Shown here one piece after another: positions 60,273 to 64,000 of a stretch of 64,000 nucleotides of DNA. The stretch comes from Membranipora membranacea (Eukaryota > Bryozoa > Gymnolaemata > Cheilostomatida > Membraniporidae): contig OU612068.1 of the NCBI GenBank assembly GCA_914767715.1, positions 3,410,001 to 3,474,000 on the forward strand, in the 5' to 3' direction. The first letter of the stretch is position 1, and every line of letters begins with the position of its first letter. The notes under the pieces are model-generated. The model made no database searches and was not told the origin of the DNA. It saw only the letters and a program-made list of their open reading frames with translations. The position numbers and the translations under genes were made by a program.

Positions 60273-61971
60273 TGCAGGCTGTCTCTCTGCTTGTGCTTAA
60301 TAACATTTAACTGATGATGAGGACAGTCATTCGTTGTGATCGATCTTTGCTCGAGAAACAATGACCATTAATTGAATATTATATAAGTGTAGTAATAGGG
60401 AAATGAGGATCTTCCATTCCTGCCCCCCCCCCCCCATACCAGTTGCAGGACCCGTAAATATAACATCATTTCAATTATATCGTTCTGACAAATACTTTGC
60501 CTATCTTATTTTCAGTCCGGCTGTATGAAGCTTGATAACAAAAATAAATAATGGAACCAGAATATCAACATGTTTTGCTGTCGAAATAACTTGATTGATA
60601 AGAAATGACCTCAACAAGCAGCATTTTAGATGATGTCCGCGTTATGTAAAATGTACGTACAACTTATTTAACTTAAAGCACCCATGAAATTAAGACTGGG
60701 ATTGTCAAAGCTGTTTCTCCAGCTAATCATTTTCAAAACAAGCACAAAATTGACCTTCTGGAACCACCAGAAGCTGTGTTATGAGTCATTGAAATCGACC
60801 TTTCAATAATCGTACGTGAAATCAGGAAGCCTGTGTGTGAGGTCACATCAGGGTTTTCGACCAATATTCGAAATTTTTCTGTATGGAACTATTAAAGTGA
60901 AACCAATGTTTTTTCACCTGAAAATCTGCGTGAATCTCTTTCAATTCTTTGCTTTGGCCGAATCTCTATTATGACAAGTACTATATTGGATTACCACTTG
61001 TTTCATCCAATTTTGTTAAAGCTACATGAGTTCGAAGTTTCTAATAGTAGACATATACGTAAAATGTATGTTTATGACATTATATCCCCCTAGGCAAGGC
61101 GAGCGAGCGCCAGCGAGGCCTTACTTTGATAAGTCGTAACTTCAGTCTTAGATGCCTAATTGAGCTGTTCTTTGGCTCATTTTGAAGCATATAAGCTGGA
61201 GCAGTTCCTCTGATTATTTTAAGTTTTATTTCATTTATTTATTTATTTCATTTATTTTATTCAACTGATTTATCACGTTTATATTTGTATTTCTACAACC
61301 AAAATTCGGGCTGAATAATGCAATTGATAAGAACATTAAATATTCAGAATACAGCCGCAAGAAAAAATCAACTTTATAAAAATGACATAGGCTAAAACGC
61401 CTATAATTTAAATAACAAATAATATAAATACTAGATATGAAAAAATATCCACTGTGGCATGAGGGAGTTATTCTACTTTACATCATAGATCTAATATCTT
61501 TGGGTTAGTTTAAAATAAGGCACTCATAAAATTAACACAGACTGAATGAGTCAACGAATAAATGGTATAGCAGAAAAAAATGTACTTGGCGCCAGCCATC
61601 CACTGTACCAGATGCTTCTTTAGCTCTAATCATACTGAATGTCTGTTACCAAGATTAGAGAGTAGAACAAGACCGAATAAATATAGACTTCCCTTAAGTA
61701 AAACAAAAAGAGATCATGCTAGGTGCTAAATATTTTTTTGTTAATCTCGATGTTTGTACAACTGAAATGACTTGAGTGTGGAAATACAAAAAGTTTATAA
61801 ATTTGATCTATGATATGCGGACTGAGATGGGCCAATATGGCCTCCAGTATACCAATTACACGGGAGAGTTTGGATGAGGGTTAGTACAATGATAAGCAGG
61901 AGGCACATGATTGGACTTTTATTGGAGATGTGGGATATGACTGACATAGCACCAGAATTATAGTCAGGTGT
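60273..61971. other. 3' region of BBS4 and spacer
   Basis: BBS4 3' UTR with a C-run at about 60423 and AATAAA at 60544. After that AT-rich sequence with no supportable feature; a TTTATTTATTTATTTCATTT tract lies near 61233. Confidence 0.45.
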
Positions 61972-63989
61972 TCAAGCAGATCTAGAACCTCCTCCTCCCG
62001 TCTCTTGGTTTGTTTCCTCTTGATCAGGAGGAGTTTTCTCCTCGATGAAGAACACTATAATATCCGCCGCCATCAGGCACATTATGGAAGATACAGCTGT
62101 GAATAAAATAAACACTTCATGAGTCATAATACACTCAGCGGTCGGAGAGCTAGACTTACCTATCCACCTCTAGCACTGGATGGATTGGACATGAAAGTAT
62201 CAGTTAGGTAGAAACTGGGGTCAGTCAAGATAACATCTGATCCAACAACATGGTCTTCATATTTGATACTTCTGATGAACATGTTCTCCTAATTAATTTG
62301 CTGCCTCGGATTACACAAAATTTTGGTTTAGGCCAGTAAAAAAAGCAGTGTATTGGTGTATTAATTGTTATTTCTCACAACTTCCAGCATGTTGTACAGA
62401 GAGGTGTGAGATCTGCCTTCAGGAGCAAGATCTATGAGTAGAGACGGCGGAATAGATCATATAATTAGATAAAGCTTATGGATTTCTTGCAGTATCGAAA
62501 TGTGCCATAAGTTGAGAATACCACATAATTGAAGGACATTCACCAGATGAATTAACATTATATGATAGATGGTACAATCTGAGTTACTCACCTAAGCAAA
62601 GCCAATATGAGTAGGATAGTGGAAAGTTTTGCATCACTACAACAGAAATACATACTGTGTGAATATTCTCAGTATCGTATTCAATAACGGAAGGAGGGAA
62701 ACTCAAATCTTGAACATGGCAAAATACCAAGCCCTCGAATATCACGGTCACAGCTCTTTACATACTTTTGCCAAAGCTATACACCGATTTGGTCTCTAAA
62801 GGGTCAATAAAAATTTGTAGAAAGTGATGAATACAATTCACTAAGGAAGTAAATTAAGTTGGCAACCTAAACATAGGGTTTTTGTAGATCGAGTTTAATT
62901 GATTTTGCCAGCGCTGGAAGCATAGGCATCTGGAGTTACAAGCATGTCCAGTATCAACCACATGCTTTTAACTCCAGATGCCTATGGCTGGAAGTGCCCA
63001 CTCCCTCTCTACTGACACGCCGAAGTAAAAAAGGCCCTTAGGGGGGGGGGCAAATCCAACGCCGGCAAAATGGATCGAACTTGATCTAGGGTTTATGAGA
63101 GTGTTTACTGCTGAGACAATATGCGGAGGAGCAGAGCAAATATTCTTAACTTACCAATACATGAGACGATGATATGAAATACTGTTAGAATAAGTACAAA
63201 AAGCCACTGAGCGATACGTACTGAGAATACCAGTACTACTAATAGACATATATATCCAGCCACCATAGACATCAGATTAACTATAAAAGAGAAAAGAGAG
63301 TATAGAAAATTACAGTGCACTGCATTTATTCAAACCTCGTGTCCCTGGCAAGTTTTGTCGGATTTAGGTGACATTGAAATACATTGACATCTAGCTATCA
63401 GGGCAGAATTCTGTATCTGAATTATCAGGAACTCTGAACAATAAAGTCTGAACCAAGTGGAGAACACCATAAACATCTGCAGACTGATTCATAAAACAAT
63501 CTCAAAATTATCCTTTATGAGACAAGCAGTAATCTCAATCGATATCTGGAGATGATCTCGTACTTGAGGAGAGAAATTTAGACCTGAGATAACTCAAAAG
63601 TGACATGTCAATATATCAAACTAAAACACTTTTAAGATGACACGAACTTTTTGATTGAGGGCCAAAATCGCAGCAGCTGTCCAGATCTATCCATGTGATG
63701 AAATCAAAAGGTGATCTCGCATCAAACTGCAGCAATCTGTAAATAGAGGGTAGACTGTTATAAGTAAACTAACTTGGAATATTGGAGTGAACTACCCATA
63801 AACATAGGATTGAGATAAAACAAATATAAAAAAGTGAACAAGCACAATCTCAGAATTTTAGCGTACAAATTGTTGTCACCTGGTAGAAATGCAGACTGGA
63901 TTTTTTTTATTGTTGACTTACTTATAGGCACCATGGCCGATGCTAGCGGTGAGGTAAAGTCCAGAATAAAACGCAAACACACATTTCAT
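61972..63989 (-). CDS. Unidentified multi-span membrane protein (possibly 5' truncated)
   Basis: Four exons join in phase: 63922-63989, 63648-63736, 63155-63280 and 61972-62096, giving 135 residues if ATG 63989 is the start; the frame is still open upstream, so more may lie beyond the window. Hydrophobic segments: FAFYSGLYLTASIG (exon 1), MVAGYICLLVVLVF and WLFVLILTVFHIIVSC (exon 3), and IMCLMAADIIVFF (exon 4). The layout of about four spans with a soluble loop between the first two (FDFITWIDLDSCCDFG) resembles MARVEL/tetraspan-like proteins, but I cannot place it in a family. The C-terminal tail is acidic then Gly-rich (EETNQETGGGGSRSA). Intron 3 carries a MITE (62885-63089). The exon 2 donor, GTTCGT, is unusual. 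Confidence 0.6.
62885..63089. mobile_element. MITE, CTAGATCAAGTTTGATCC family, copy 4, with nested hairpin
   Basis: TAGATCGAGTTTAATTG and the inverted GGATCGAACTTGATCTA form the ends; the interior keeps CTCTCTACTGACACGCCG. A second fold-back (AGGCATCTGGAGTTA against TAACTCCAGATGCCT, about 62922-62987) is inserted in its left arm. Confidence 0.7.
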
Positions 63990-64000
63990 CATATGCCATG

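Overview
This is nuclear DNA from an animal. Genes are split by many GT-AG introns of about 100-1,500 bases, two ciliary genes (an outer-arm dynein heavy chain and BBS4) are easily recognised, a split tRNA-Leu gene lies in an intron, and the spacers are full of DNA-transposon debris (PIF/Harbinger, hAT and several MITE families). Gene content and the expanded IFI27-like family suggest a marine invertebrate, perhaps a mollusc or other lophotrochozoan, but the sequence alone does not fix the taxon.

Layout. 0.1-6.2 kb: last 12 exons of a DNAH5/DNAH8-type axonemal dynein heavy chain (+). 7.5-52.7 kb: eight small three-exon genes, all on the minus strand, of the interferon-alpha-inducible 6-16/IFI27/ISG12 family (called A to H here). 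Between them lie a PIF/Harbinger transposon of about 9.2 kb with an apparently intact transposase (8.6-17.8 kb), an unrecognised minus-strand gene with a glycine-zipper membrane segment (24.1-27.6 kb), a plus-strand YqaJ/lambda-exonuclease-like nuclease gene (30.4-33.7 kb) and many short inverted-repeat elements. 55.1-60.3 kb: complete BBS4 (+, 13 exons). 62.0-64.0 kb: 3' exons of an unidentified multi-span membrane protein (-), running toward the right edge.

The IFI27-like genes share one architecture. Exon 1 encodes an N-terminal hydrophobic segment, with a signal peptide only in A and B. Exon 2 is exactly 114 bases in all eight, bounded by phase-1 introns, and encodes the Gly/Ala-rich core ending in LQSAG or a close variant. 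Exon 3 is a variable tail. Copies A and B descend from a segmental duplication that also carried a piece of the dynein 3' end; the dynein exon relic between them was later split by the Harbinger element. Copies F and G keep similar upstream regions, each with an NF-kB-like decamer. I read the array as a lineage-specific expansion of small membrane proteins, possibly in innate immunity; that role is inferred from the family name and has no direct evidence here.

Exon coordinates were worked out by hand from splice consensus and reading-frame continuity and may be off by a base or two. Family assignments are from recognition, not database searches.
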